NCBI GenBank assembly: GCA_001184205.1
Contig: LBMP01000007.1
Span: forward strand, 62,001-126,000
Direction of reading: 5' to 3'
Length of the DNA: 64,000 nt
Source: Desulfocarbo indianensis
Lineage (GTDB): Bacteria > Desulfobacterota > Desulfarculia > Desulfarculales > Desulfarculaceae
How positions within the stretch are numbered: position 1 is the first letter of the stretch; the number at the start of each line of letters is the position of its first letter. Shown here piece by piece: positions 18,298-27,444 of this stretch. Position numbers and translations under genes: made by a program. The notes beneath the pieces were generated by a model. The model saw nothing but the letters and a program-made list of their open reading frames with translations. It had not been told where the DNA came from and made no database searches.

Positions 18298-20586
18298 TCA
18301 GGAGTCGGAGTGTATCTGGTCCTTGCCCAGTTCCTTGGCCCGGTAAAGATTCTGATCGGTGCGTTTCACGAAGTCGGCCAGGCTCTCGCTCTGCCGGTAT
18401 TGGGCCACGCCCACGCTCACCGTCTTGGAGACCCGGCTGCCGTCGCCCAGGGTGAAGAGGTGGCCGCCTATGGCCAGGCGCACCCGCTCCGCCAAGAGAT
18501 GGGCCTCCTCGCGCTTGGTTTCGGGCAGGATCAGGGCGAACTCCTCGCCCCCGTAGCGGAAGGCCGCGTCGGTTTCCCGGATGGCCTGCCGCAAAAGCCG
18601 GCCCAACTCGGCCAGGAAGCGGTCTCCCTCCAGATGGCCGTGCCGGTCGTTGAGCTCCTTGAAGTTATCGATGTCCAGGAGGGCCAGGGACACCTCGCGG
18701 CCGTAGCGTTGGGTGCGGGTTATCTCGAGGGTGAGCTGGGTGTAGAAATGGCGGGAGTTGAACAGGGAGGTGAGGTCGTCGCTGATGGAAAGCTCCCGGT
18801 AGCGGCGCTCGCTCTGGGCCATCTCCTCCAGGGCCTTTTGGCGCTCGGTGATGTCGCGGGCCACGATGAGCACCGCCGGCTGCGATTCATAGGGAGTGAT
18901 GCCGGCGCTTATCTCCACCGGCACGCCCTGGCCCGTATCGCCGGCCAGGGTGGTCTGATAGCTGCCGGAGGCGCCTTCCCCCCGCAGCCGGCCGCGGTAC
19001 AGGGCCAGGAGCTGGGAACGCTGGTCCTCCACCACCAGGGATTCCAGGGGCCGGTCCTTGAGGGCCTCCGGATCGGCGTCCAGCATTTCCGCCAGGCGGG
19101 GGTTGGCGTAGACCAGCTTGTAGTCCTGCAGAATGGCGATGCCGTCATTGGCCCGTTCCACGAGATTGCGGTATTTTTCCTCGCTTTCCGCCAGGTTGTG
19201 CTGGGTTTTCTTGTGCTCGGCGATTTCGGCGCTGAGCCGCAGGTTGCTGGCGCCCAGGTCCTTGTTTCGCTGGGTGATGAGCGCCAGCACCGCGCCGATG
19301 AGGGAGAGCAGAAAGGTTATGGTGATGCCCAGGGTGCGGTTCATGGTGACCGCGGCCTGGATGACCTGGGCGCTGACGTCCATGCCCAGCACCCCCAGGA
19401 TGGCGCCGATTTCGTTTTTCACCGGGGCCAGGCCGGAGACCCAGGTGCCCCAGCGGTCGGTGTAGGGCCCCACCAGGGCCGCCTTGCCGGTGGTGAAGAT
19501 GTCCTTCAAGGCCTGGGGGGCCTCTTGGTATTCCAGGCCCGGCGTGGCGTAGTTCTTGGAGGTGGGCGGCTCTATGTCCAGGGCGAAAAGCACCTGGCGG
19601 TCCTTGGTGCGCATTTTGGTGATGTACACGTAACGGAGGTCGGGATTGGCCTGGCGTATTTTACTGAGCTGCCGCAGCAGTTGCCGGTAATAGGGAGCCG
19701 TGATGTCCTCCGGCTCCGCCTTGAGCTGGGCCACCAGACCCGGCTCCAGGGCGTTGGCCACCGCCGTGGAGCGCATGAACAGCTCCTTGCGCATCAACTG
19801 CTCGGCCCGGTCGCCCAGGGTTTCGGTCAGGGTAAAGCCGAAAAACAGGGCGAAGCCCACGCCGGCCAGACCGATGACATAGGCGTGCAAGCCCCGGCGC
19901 TCCCCCTCGCCGGGCGCGGGCTGGCCAAAGGCGGCCGAATGGGCGAAGGTGACCGTGGAGCCGGCCGCGAGTATGGCCAGCGGCACCGCGCAATATTTGG
20001 CGCACTGGTAATCCCAGGCGGCGGGCCAGCCTTGCAGCCAGGCCTGGATCAAGAAATGCAGGCCGGGCGCCAGGCACAGCAGGGCCAGGTAAATGCCCAA
20101 GAGGGGATAGAGGGGGGCGACGAATCCGCAAATCCGGCGGTCGCGGTTGCGCAGCATGGCCAACAGCGCCAAGAGTCCCGCCACCGGCGCCAGGCCCAGC
20201 AAGGTTATGCGGGCCAGTCCCTGCAGGCCCCACAGCAGGGCTCCGGCCGCCGGCGCCACCAGGAGCATGCCCACCAGGATGTAGCCGGCCATGCGGAATT
20301 TTTGCCCGGGTTGCCCGTGCAGGCCGTACAAGGCCAGAAAAAACATGCCCAGGTCGGCCAGGGACCAGGCCAGGCTCTTGGTCAGATGCGGCGCGGTTTC
20401 GGTTTGCCAAAGCAGGCCCAGGGCCGAGGCCAGGGCCATGGCCAGGCCGAAAAAGGTGAACCACAACCAATGCAGCAGCCGATGACGCTTGTATATCCGC
20501 AAGGCGAAGGCCGCCAGGAACAAAAGGCTCAAGCCGTGGATGAATAAAAGGAAATCCAGACGTTGGTTGAAAAGCTCGCCGAACAT
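18298..20586 (-). CDS. Membrane-bound diguanylate cyclase with periplasmic sensor, PAS and GGDEF domains
   Basis: A 762-residue protein from ATG 20586 (an in-frame TTG at 20628 is possible). Residues to about 235 hold seven or eight hydrophobic helices. A periplasmic cache/CHASE-like sensor follows at about 250-410 (YRQLLRQLSKIRQANPDLRY, VGPYTDRWGTWVSG), then a further TM helix, a short coiled coil, a PAS domain (NLVERANDGIAILQDY) and the cyclase domain. The active site GGEEF is intact and the inhibitory site RETD lies five residues before it, so the enzyme should make cyclic di-GMP and be product-inhibited. No effector or PilZ gene is adjacent. Confidence 0.9.
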   Translation of the reverse strand: MFGELFNQRLDFLLFIHGLSLLFLAAFALRIYKRHRLLHWLWFTFFGLAMALASALGLLWQTETAPHLTKSLAWSLADLGMFFLALYGLHGQPGQKFRMAGYILVGMLLVAPAAGALLWGLQGLARITLLGLAPVAGLLALLAMLRNRDRRICGFVAPLYPLLGIYLALLCLAPGLHFLIQAWLQGWPAAWDYQCAKYCAVPLAILAAGSTVTFAHSAAFGQPAPGEGERRGLHAYVIGLAGVGFALFFGFTLTETLGDRAEQLMRKELFMRSTAVANALEPGLVAQLKAEPEDITAPYYRQLLRQLSKIRQANPDLRYVYITKMRTKDRQVLFALDIEPPTSKNYATPGLEYQEAPQALKDIFTTGKAALVGPYTDRWGTWVSGLAPVKNEIGAILGVLGMDVSAQVIQAAVTMNRTLGITITFLLSLIGAVLALITQRNKDLGASNLRLSAEIAEHKKTQHNLAESEEKYRNLVERANDGIAILQDYKLVYANPRLAEMLDADPEALKDRPLESLVVEDQRSQLLALYRGRLRGEGASGSYQTTLAGDTGQGVPVEISAGITPYESQPAVLIVARDITERQKALEEMAQSERRYRELSISDDLTSLFNSRHFYTQLTLEITRTQRYGREVSLALLDIDNFKELNDRHGHLEGDRFLAELGRLLRQAIRETDAAFRYGGEEFALILPETKREEAHLLAERVRLAIGGHLFTLGDGSRVSKTVSVGVAQYRQSESLADFVKRTDQNLYRAKELGKDQIHSDS

Positions 20587-20762
20587 GCCGCGATATTGCC
20601 CCCCCGAGGACGCCAGGCTTTGAGTCAAGAGATGGAACCAGTGTTAACAAAAGGCTCCTCCCAGTACAACATTATTTAATCCGAGCCCCATAATTCGAGA
20701 GGAGGCGGGTTCTGTTATAATTCGATTTGCCCGAGGCGAGACTCAAATGAGGGAGCAATGCG

Positions 20763-22151
20763 ATGAATTCAGCCGCGCTCCAGGCCCTGCGGCAGGCGGC
20801 CGGTCCGGATTATTTCAGCCAGGATGCCGGCGACCGGCTCATCTACGCCGGCGACGGAACCTGCTTCCGCTATCCCCCGGAGGCCGTGGTTCGCGCCAGG
20901 GGCCCCGAGCAGATATCCCGCGTCATGGCCGCCTGCGGCAAATACCACGTGCCGGTGGTGCCCAGGGGCGCGGGCAGCGGGCTCACCGGCGGCGCCCTGC
21001 CCGTGGCCGGGGGGGTGCTCCTGGACATGGCCGGCCTGAACCGCATCAAGGCCATACGCAAGCGGGACCAGGTGGCCGTGGCAGAGCCGGGGGTGGTGAC
21101 CGGCGAGTTGCAGGCTGCGGCGGAGGCCCAGGGGCTCTTTTATCCGCCCGACCCGGCCTCGGCCGCTTTTTGCACCCTGGGCGGCAACGTGGCGGAAAAC
21201 GCCGGCGGCATGCGCGCGGTGAAATACGGCGTCACCCGGGATTACGTGCTGGGCCTCAGGGCGGTGCTGCCGGACGGGCGTTTGCTGAAGACCGGCGGGG
21301 CCAATATCAAGTCGGTGGTGGGCTACGACCTCACCCGTCTCCTGGTGGGCTCGGAAGGCACCCTGGCCGTGATCTACGAGATAATCTTGCGGCTGCTGCC
21401 CCTGCCGGAGGATCGCGCCACCATCAACGCCTTTTACGCGGACCTGGACAAGGCCGCGCGGGCGGTGGAAGGCCTCCTGGCCAGCGGCATCCGGCCGGTG
21501 GCCTGCGAATTCATGGACGGCTATTGCCTCAAGGCGGTGGAATCCTATGCCAAGCTGGGCCTGCCCCCAGCGGCGGCCATGATCCTGGTGGACCTGGACG
21601 GTCCCCCCGAGGTGGTGAGACGCCAGAGCGGCCAGGTGGAGACCATCCTGCAACAAGCCGGCGGCGAGCCCGTGCGGGTGGCCGGCGACCGGGCCGAGGC
21701 CGAGGGCCTGTGGCGGGCGCGGCGGGCCATGGGGCCGGCGGTCTACCAGCACGGCCCCGGCAAGCTGAACGAAGACGTGGCGGTTCCCCTGGGCAGCCTG
21801 GCCGAGATGGTGCGGCGGGCGCACCTGGTGGGCGAGAAGCGGGGCCTGGTCATCCCGGTCTTCGGCCACGCCGGCGACGGCAATCTGCACATCAACGTGA
21901 TGCACGATCCCGCCTATCCCGAGCAGGTCAGCCAGGCGCACCAGGCGGTCAGCGATCTTTTCGCCCATTGCCTGAGCCTGGGCGGCACCCTTTCCGGCGA
22001 GCACGGGGTGGGCACCACCAAGCTGGGCTTCGTGGGCGCGGAGATGGACCCGGTGGGCCTGGAGCTGATGCGGGGCATTAAAAAGGTGTTCGATCCCGCC
22101 GGCATCCTGAACCCCCACAAGAAATTGCCGCCGCCCGAGGTTTTACCGTGA
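20763..22151 (+). CDS. glcD: FAD-linked glycolate/lactate oxidase subunit
   Basis: A 462-residue flavoprotein of the GlcD/D-lactate dehydrogenase type. The N-terminal PCMH FAD-binding domain shows PVVPRGAGSGLTGG, GNVAENAGGMRAVKYG and GSEGTLAVI. The C-terminal FAD-linked oxidase domain ends with FGHAGDGNLHIN and GEHGVG. It oxidises a 2-hydroxyacid (glycolate or D-lactate) and hands electrons to the iron-sulfur partner encoded next, with which it overlaps (GTGA). GGGAG precedes the ATG, and a TATAAT-like -10 lies at 20715-20720 without a clear -35. The exact substrate is not determined. Confidence 0.9.
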   Translation: MNSAALQALRQAAGPDYFSQDAGDRLIYAGDGTCFRYPPEAVVRARGPEQISRVMAACGKYHVPVVPRGAGSGLTGGALPVAGGVLLDMAGLNRIKAIRKRDQVAVAEPGVVTGELQAAAEAQGLFYPPDPASAAFCTLGGNVAENAGGMRAVKYGVTRDYVLGLRAVLPDGRLLKTGGANIKSVVGYDLTRLLVGSEGTLAVIYEIILRLLPLPEDRATINAFYADLDKAARAVEGLLASGIRPVACEFMDGYCLKAVESYAKLGLPPAAAMILVDLDGPPEVVRRQSGQVETILQQAGGEPVRVAGDRAEAEGLWRARRAMGPAVYQHGPGKLNEDVAVPLGSLAEMVRRAHLVGEKRGLVIPVFGHAGDGNLHINVMHDPAYPEQVSQAHQAVSDLFAHCLSLGGTLSGEHGVGTTKLGFVGAEMDPVGLELMRGIKKVFDPAGILNPHKKLPPPEVLP

Positions 22152-23395
22152 CGCAGGACGGCCCCGGCCAGAATCACTGCCCGGCCTTACGCCAGGCGGC
22201 CGAGGCGGCGCGGGCCTGCGCCCAGTGCGGGGCCTGCATGGCCGTGTGCCCGGTCTACCGCGTGGGGCGGCGCGAGGATTCGGTGGCCAGGGGCAAGCTG
22301 CGGCTTTTGCGGGGCCTGGACGAGGGCAGCCTGAAGGCGGACCGCCAGTTGCGCCAGACCCTGGGGCGTTGCCTTTTGTGCGGCCGCTGCACGGCCAACT
22401 GCCCCAATCTGACCCCGGCCCGCGAAGGCCTGCAGGCCGGCCGGGCCGCCCTGGCCCAGATTTCGGGCGTGCCCTTTGCCAAACGGCTGCTTTTGGCCGA
22501 GGCCCTTCCCCGGCCGAGCCGCCTGAACGCGGCGGCGGCGGCTGGCTACTGGGCCGGCAAGGCCCTGCCCGACGACAGCGGATTGCTGCACCGCCTCTCC
22601 GGCCTGGAGGGGGTGGAGCGGCTGCCCCCCCTGGCGGAGCATCCCTTTCTCAGCCAGGCGCCCGCCGAGGTGGCCGGCCCGCTGGGCGCGCCGCGGGTGG
22701 CCTTTTTCGTGGGCTGCGTGGCCAATTACATGCGCCCGGATTTAGCCAGGAAGGCGGTGGCCCTTTTGGCCAGGCGCTTCACCGTGGTGATTCCCCAGGG
22801 CCAGGGCTGCTGCGGCCTGCCCGCCATCGCCGCCGGGCTCGGCGGACCCGCCCGCAGCCTGGCCAAGCGGCATTTGGCATTGATGGGCGCGGCCAGGGTG
22901 GATTTGATCGTGACCGCCTGCGGCTCCTGCGCCCATACCCTGGCCAAGGAGCTGCCGGAGCTTTTGGGACAGGCGGAGGCCGCCTCCCGCTGGGGCCTGC
23001 GGGTGAGGGAGATCAGCCAGGTCCTGGCCGAGGAGGACTCCCTGCTGGCCGGGCTCAGCCCTCGGCCGGATTTCGATGGCGCGGTGGCGGTGCACGACCC
23101 CTGCCACCTGAAAATAGGCCTGGGGGTCAGCGAGGAGCCCCGCCGGGTGCTGCGGGCCGCCGGCCTGGATTTGGCGGACATGGCGGGGCAGGATCAATGC
23201 TGCGGCGGCGGCGGCCTTTTCTCCATCAACGAACCCCGGCTTTCCGACGCCATATTCGCGCCTCGGGCCCAGGCCTTTCTTCAGAGCGGGGCCCAGGCCC
23301 TGGCCACCAGTTGCTCGGGGTGCGCCCTGCAATGGCGGCGGGGCCTGCCCGCCCATCTGCCGGTGGTCCATCCCCTGGAATTGCTCGATGTATAA
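22148..23395 (+). CDS. glcF: Glycolate/lactate oxidase iron-sulfur subunit
   Basis: A 415-residue protein that starts at GTG 22148, overlapping the glcD stop. Two N-terminal [4Fe-4S] motifs (CAQCGACMAVCPVY and CLLCGRCTANCPN) are followed by two CCG-type cysteine-rich domains with GCCGLPA, CGSCAHT, CCGGGGLF and CSGCALQW. This is the GlcF/LutA-like electron-transfer partner that carries electrons from GlcD toward the quinone pool or another acceptor. The glcE subunit found in enterobacteria is absent, as in many anaerobes with two-subunit forms. Confidence 0.9.
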   Translation: MTQDGPGQNHCPALRQAAEAARACAQCGACMAVCPVYRVGRREDSVARGKLRLLRGLDEGSLKADRQLRQTLGRCLLCGRCTANCPNLTPAREGLQAGRAALAQISGVPFAKRLLLAEALPRPSRLNAAAAAGYWAGKALPDDSGLLHRLSGLEGVERLPPLAEHPFLSQAPAEVAGPLGAPRVAFFVGCVANYMRPDLARKAVALLARRFTVVIPQGQGCCGLPAIAAGLGGPARSLAKRHLALMGAARVDLIVTACGSCAHTLAKELPELLGQAEAASRWGLRVREISQVLAEEDSLLAGLSPRPDFDGAVAVHDPCHLKIGLGVSEEPRRVLRAAGLDLADMAGQDQCCGGGGLFSINEPRLSDAIFAPRAQAFLQSGAQALATSCSGCALQWRRGLPAHLPVVHPLELLDV

Positions 23396-23521
23396 AAAGG
23401 CCGCGAGGAGGGCCGGCGGCTGTATAATAATTATGCAGGCGATGATAAGCTTTTGCCGGCTACGTCAGGGTGTGTACGCGTAACAACTCGTCATTATTAG
23501 CAAAAACTCCTATGGCCCAGC

Positions 23522-23538
23522 TTGGCACGTCCCGTGCA
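23522..23538 (+). promoter_or_regulatory. Sigma-54 promoter of the ZraP-like gene
   Basis: TTGGCACGTCCCGTGCAA matches the -24/-12 consensus TGGCAC-N5-TTGCA except for one base in the -12 element. GG and GC are separated by the required 10 bases. It lies 67 bases before the zraP-like start, and a sigma-54 activator is encoded in the same cluster. Confidence 0.8.
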
Positions 23539-23604
23539 ATTTCCCTGGCTAGCAACGAGCAGGTTAAAAACCTTATCGCCTTAAAAGCCAAGGAGGAGTG
23601 AAAA

Positions 23605-24099
23605 ATGAAAAGATTTACGGCGATTGTGGCCAGTCTGGCCATGGCGGTTATGATCTCGGGCGCGGCCTTGGCGGCTGGCCCCGGCGGCGGGCCGGGCAAG
23701 GGCTGGCGGGCCGGCCAGCCTCCGACCCAGGAGCAGATACAGGAGTTTCAGCAGGCGAGGGCCAAGTTCCTGAAGGACACCATGGACCTCCGGCAGAAGA
23801 TGGCGGCCAAGTCCGTGGAACTGAGGACCCTTAACGCCCAACCCCAACCCGACCAGGCCAAGATAAAGGCCCTGGCCCTGGAAATGGTCGATCTGCGTTC
23901 GGCCATCGCCAAGAAGGCCATCGAGGCCTTCGGCGGCCTGCCCATGGGCAGGGGCTTCGGTCGCGGCGGCTTCGGACCGGGTGATTGCCCCGGCTTCGGC
24001 GGCGGCCCCCGCGGCGGCTCCGGTCCGGGCATGGGCGGCGGCTACGGCCCCGGCATGGGCGGCGGCTACGGCCCCGGCCCTGGGCCCTGCTGGGATTAG
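23605..24099 (+). CDS. ZraP/CpxP-like periplasmic metal-responsive protein
   Basis: A 164-residue secreted protein. A signal peptide (residues 1-22, ending ALA) is followed by a helical, Gln/Lys/Glu-rich core with the heptad-like spacing of the Spy/CpxP/ZraP heavy-metal-resistance family (about residues 40-105). The C-terminal tail is Gly/Pro-rich with two copies of GPGMGGGY and ends in PCWD. It has few His or Cys residues, so metal binding is uncertain. ZraP acts as a periplasmic chaperone and feedback regulator of the ZraSR pair, encoded next here. AAGGAGG lies before the ATG. Confidence 0.82.
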   Translation: MKRFTAIVASLAMAVMISGAALAAGPGGGPGKGWRAGQPPTQEQIQEFQQARAKFLKDTMDLRQKMAAKSVELRTLNAQPQPDQAKIKALALEMVDLRSAIAKKAIEAFGGLPMGRGFGRGGFGPGDCPGFGGGPRGGSGPGMGGGYGPGMGGGYGPGPGPCWD

Positions 24100-24118
24100 G
24101 CTTTAAACAGCCGGATAG

Positions 24119-24150
24119 GCCGGGGTCTGGCAAAGCAGCCAGGCCCCGGC
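24119..24150 (+). terminator. Intergenic hairpin between zraP-like and kinase genes
   Basis: GCCGGGGTCTGGC pairs with GCCAGGCCCCGGC across a 6-base loop. No T run follows. It probably stabilises the zraP-like mRNA or reduces read-through, which would allow far more periplasmic protein than kinase. Confidence 0.55.
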
Positions 24151-24175
24151 TGCGGTCCGGGAAGGCAAGACCCAC

Positions 24176-25717
24176 GTGACAACCTCACCCACCCCCCAGC
24201 GCCGCCGCGAACCCGGCAACCTGTGGACCGGCTTTCTTTTGGGCGGGGTCTTGCTTTTGATCATGGCCGTCCTGGCGGTGAGCACCACCCAGCGCGTAAA
24301 ACGCGGCGAAGAGTTGATGCGCCAATCCCTGACCCATCAGGCGCTGCTCCTGGTGGAATACCTGGAAGGCGCCAGCCGGGCGAACATGCGGCGGGGCATG
24401 TGGCGGGTTCAGATTTTACAGGCCTTGGTGGAGGAAACGGCCCAGCATCCTCCGATTCGTCTCTTGGCTATTTTGGGACCGGCGGAAGAGACCTTGGCCG
24501 TGGGGCGCAATCAGGAGATCATTCAAGGCGGCCCTTTGGAAGGCTTGCCGGAAGAAATCAAGCGGGAGGTGGACCGGAGAGCCGAATTCATCCGCTTCGA
24601 GCCGAAGGAACTGGTGGTGGGCCGTCCCTTTGATCCCTTGCGGCGTTTCCGGCTCACGGGGAAAACCCTGCCTTCCTGGGCTTGTCCGGTGGATGAAAAC
24701 CAGCCGGGCTTGGGGCCCCCGCCTCCTCCGGGACCTGGCGAACCGCCGCCGGAGGCCTGGGGAAGGGGACCGGGAAGGGGACCGGGACCGGGACCCAGGC
24801 AGGGACCGAGACGCGGCATGGGCATGCCCATGGAGCACCAACTGGAAAGCCCCGCTTTCAGGGGCTACGCCCTGGTGCGGCTTTCCACCCAGGCCTTCAG
24901 CCAGGCGCGCGCCCAGGCCCTGCACGAGGCCCTGCTCCTGGCGGCGCTGATTTTCCTGGCGGCCGGCCTGGCGGCTGGGGGCCTTTGGGCGGCGGGCCGC
25001 CGCCGCGATAATGAGATAAACCGCCTGCGCCGGGAGGTGGCCGAGACGGAACACCTGGCCGCCCTGGGCCGCCTGGCCGGTTCGGTGGCGCACGAGGTGC
25101 GCAATCCGCTCTCGGCGGTGCGCGGGCTGGTGCAATACCTGGCCAAGGGCGAGGAACCGGGCTCCAAAAAGGCTGAATACGCCGCCGCCGCGGTGGAAGA
25201 AGTGGATCGTCTGGAAAGGGTGGTCTCCGGGCTCCTGGATTATACCCGCCCCCGCGAGCCGCGTCGGGTTCCCCTGGACTTGGAGGAATCCTTGCGCGGG
25301 GTCATGAACCTCATGTCCGACGACCCCCGGGCCTCCGGCGTGGAACTCAAGCTTTCCGTGGAGCCGGGGCTGGCCCAGGTATCGGCCGACCCGGATCAGA
25401 TACGCCAGGTGCTGGTCAATCTCATGCTTAACGCCCTGGAGGCGCTCAACGGGCGCGGCCACCTCTTCATCAGCGCCCGGACGCTGGGCGATGGGGTGGA
25501 GGTGGAGATCGGGGACGACGGCCCCGGCCTGCCGGCAGGCGATCCGGAACAGGTCTTCGATCCCTTTTTCAGCACCCGGGAGAGGGGCACCGGCCTGGGT
25601 TTGGCCATTGCCCGGCGCATCATGCGCGCCCACGGCGGCGACTTGAAGGCGGGCGGCTCGCCGGAAGGCGGCGCGCTCTTTGTCATGACCCTGCCCGGCG
25701 GCGGAGGCCGACCATGA
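24176..25717 (+). CDS. ZraS-like sensor histidine kinase
   Basis: A 513-residue membrane kinase starting at GTG 24176. TM1 covers about residues 20-40 and TM2 about 245-270, flanking a periplasmic sensor of about 200 residues. That sensor contains an unusual Pro/Gly/Arg low-complexity insert (PPPPPGPGEPPPEAWGRG and following residues, about 180-220). The kinase core has His306 in VAHEVRNP, then NLMLNALEAL, GDDGPGLP and TGLGLAIARRIM. It overlaps the regulator gene by four bases (ATGA). By family and context it senses envelope or metal stress and phosphorylates the downstream sigma-54 regulator. Confidence 0.88.
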   Translation: MTTSPTPQRRREPGNLWTGFLLGGVLLLIMAVLAVSTTQRVKRGEELMRQSLTHQALLLVEYLEGASRANMRRGMWRVQILQALVEETAQHPPIRLLAILGPAEETLAVGRNQEIIQGGPLEGLPEEIKREVDRRAEFIRFEPKELVVGRPFDPLRRFRLTGKTLPSWACPVDENQPGLGPPPPPGPGEPPPEAWGRGPGRGPGPGPRQGPRRGMGMPMEHQLESPAFRGYALVRLSTQAFSQARAQALHEALLLAALIFLAAGLAAGGLWAAGRRRDNEINRLRREVAETEHLAALGRLAGSVAHEVRNPLSAVRGLVQYLAKGEEPGSKKAEYAAAAVEEVDRLERVVSGLLDYTRPREPRRVPLDLEESLRGVMNLMSDDPRASGVELKLSVEPGLAQVSADPDQIRQVLVNLMLNALEALNGRGHLFISARTLGDGVEVEIGDDGPGLPAGDPEQVFDPFFSTRERGTGLGLAIARRIMRAHGGDLKAGGSPEGGALFVMTLPGGGGRP

Positions 25718-27078
25718 ATTCGCAGCCCACGGTGCTGGTGGTGGACGACGAAAAGGCCCACCGCCTGATGTTGCGCGCCCATCTGGAGGACGCGGCCTAC
25801 CAGGTGGTGGAGGCCGCCGACGGCGAGGCCGCCATGCAGGTCGCCGGTGCCCAGCCGGTGGATCTGGTTCTCCTGGACGTGGTCATGCCCCGCTTGGACG
25901 GCATGGCCCTTTTGCCCCGCTTGAAGGCCATGATGCCCGACGTGCCGGTCATCATGATGACCGCCTTCGGCAGCATCGAAAGCGCGGTGGCGGCCTTGAA
26001 CGCGGGCGCGGCGGATTATCTGCCCAAGCCCCTGGACATGGCCGAGGTGCTCATAAAGGTGGAGCGCCAGTTGGAGGCGGCGCGCCTGGCCCGCAAGCTG
26101 CGCGAACAGGCCGAGCGTCTGGGCGAGCGCTTTGATTTTTCTGCCTTGAAAGGCGAAAGCCCGCCCATGCGCCGCCTGAAGGAGACCCTGGCCCTGGTGG
26201 CCCCGGCCGAGGCCACCGTGCTCATAACCGGCGAAAGCGGCACCGGCAAGGAGGTGGTGGCGCAGATAATCCACCAGAATTCGCGCCGCGCCCAGGGGCC
26301 CCTGATAAAGATCAATTGCGCGGCCCTGCCCGAGAATCTCTTGGAAAGCGAGCTGTTCGGGCATGAGAAGGGCGCTTTCACCGGGGCCAGCGCCCGGCGC
26401 GAGGGGCGTTTCAGGGCCGCCGACGGCGGCAGCATCTTCCTGGACGAGGTGGGCGAGCTTTCCCCCGGCACCCAGGCCAAGCTCCTGCGGGTGTTGCAGG
26501 AGGGCGAATACTCGCCGGTGGGCTCGGACAAGACTTTTCGGGCGGACGTCAGGGTGATGGCGGCCACCAACCGCGACCTGGCCCAGGCGGTGAGCGAGGG
26601 CGAGTTCCGCGAGGATTTGTATTACCGCCTGAACGTGGTGAACCTGGAAATGCCGCCCCTGCGCCAGCGCGGCGAGGACGTCATCTTTTTGGCCGAGGAT
26701 TTCCTGCGCGAGTTCAACAAGAAGAACCGGCGGGATTTGAAGGGCTTCAGCCCGGAGGCCCGCCGCCTGCTCCTGGCCCATTCCTGGCCCGGCAACGTGC
26801 GCGAGCTGATAAACGCGGTGGAGCGGGCCGTGATCCTGGCCCAGGGCCATCTGGTGGAGCCCTCGGACCTGCCCCTGGCCCTGCACGGCCAGGGCCGGGA
26901 CCAGGAGGATTATTGCCTGCGCGCCGGGCTTACGGTGCGCGAGGCGGAAAAGCTCCTTATCGAGCGCACCCTGCAAGCCACCGGCGGCAACCGCACCCGC
27001 GCCGCCGACATGCTGGGCGTCACCCGCAAGACCTTGCAAAACAAGATCAAGGAATACGGCCTGCCGCCCGCCGAATAG
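25714..27078 (+). CDS. ZraR-like sigma-54-dependent response regulator
   Basis: A 454-residue NtrC-type activator. The receiver domain has DDEKAH and phosphoacceptor Asp55 in LLDVVMP. The AAA+ domain has Walker A GESGTGKE, the sigma-54 contact loop GAFTGA, Walker B-like GGSIFLDEVGEL and LRVLQEGE. The Fis-type helix-turn-helix lies at the end (RAADMLGVTRKTLQNKIKEY). All residues needed for ATP hydrolysis and sigma-54 contact are present. It is expected to act at the promoter at 23522-23538, giving autoregulation of the module. Confidence 0.93.
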   Translation: MNSQPTVLVVDDEKAHRLMLRAHLEDAAYQVVEAADGEAAMQVAGAQPVDLVLLDVVMPRLDGMALLPRLKAMMPDVPVIMMTAFGSIESAVAALNAGAADYLPKPLDMAEVLIKVERQLEAARLARKLREQAERLGERFDFSALKGESPPMRRLKETLALVAPAEATVLITGESGTGKEVVAQIIHQNSRRAQGPLIKINCAALPENLLESELFGHEKGAFTGASARREGRFRAADGGSIFLDEVGELSPGTQAKLLRVLQEGEYSPVGSDKTFRADVRVMAATNRDLAQAVSEGEFREDLYYRLNVVNLEMPPLRQRGEDVIFLAEDFLREFNKKNRRDLKGFSPEARRLLLAHSWPGNVRELINAVERAVILAQGHLVEPSDLPLALHGQGRDQEDYCLRAGLTVREAEKLLIERTLQATGGNRTRAADMLGVTRKTLQNKIKEYGLPPAE

Positions 27079-27444
27079 GCGCGGGCGCTAATGAGAGTCT
27101 TTGTCGGGTGGTCGCGGCTGCCTGCCGGCTTGAGTCCGGGCCGTTTCAGCCCGGGGTTTGCCCCTGGTTCGGGCCTTGCTTGGCAACCTTTTGCGACGCT
27201 CGGCTTCTTTGGTGGCGGGACCGCTAATATCCTCAACATCCTATGACAAACCAGATATTTTTGCAGTTGCCTATACAGGCGATCATGCTCAAATATCAAA
27301 TGATTGGGGCTGCGCTGCCTGACGGAGCCCCCCGTGGCCCGCGACTCTGGCCACCAACGCCAGGTCCGCCCCGCCATGATCGACGCGCAGCGTGGGTGAT
27401 TCACTCAACTACGGCGAGACGGGCCCGCAACATGGAGAACCGCC
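27079..27444. other. Intergenic region before the surface-protein gene
   Basis: No gene seen. GC content falls around 27230-27310. A -24/-12-like sequence at 27180-27196 has a 9-base rather than 10-base spacing and was not accepted. GGAG lies just before the following ATG. Confidence 0.4.

Noticed and set aside
18310-20547. Very long plus-strand open frame opposite the diguanylate cyclase gene
   Set aside because: Gln/Gly/Ala/His-rich translation with no domain, typical of the antisense frame of a GC-rich gene; the minus-strand GGDEF protein is clear.
27180-27196. Sigma-54-like sequence TTGGCAACCTTTTGCG upstream of the surface-protein gene
   Set aside because: GG and GC are 9 bases apart instead of 10, and the distance to the gene is long.
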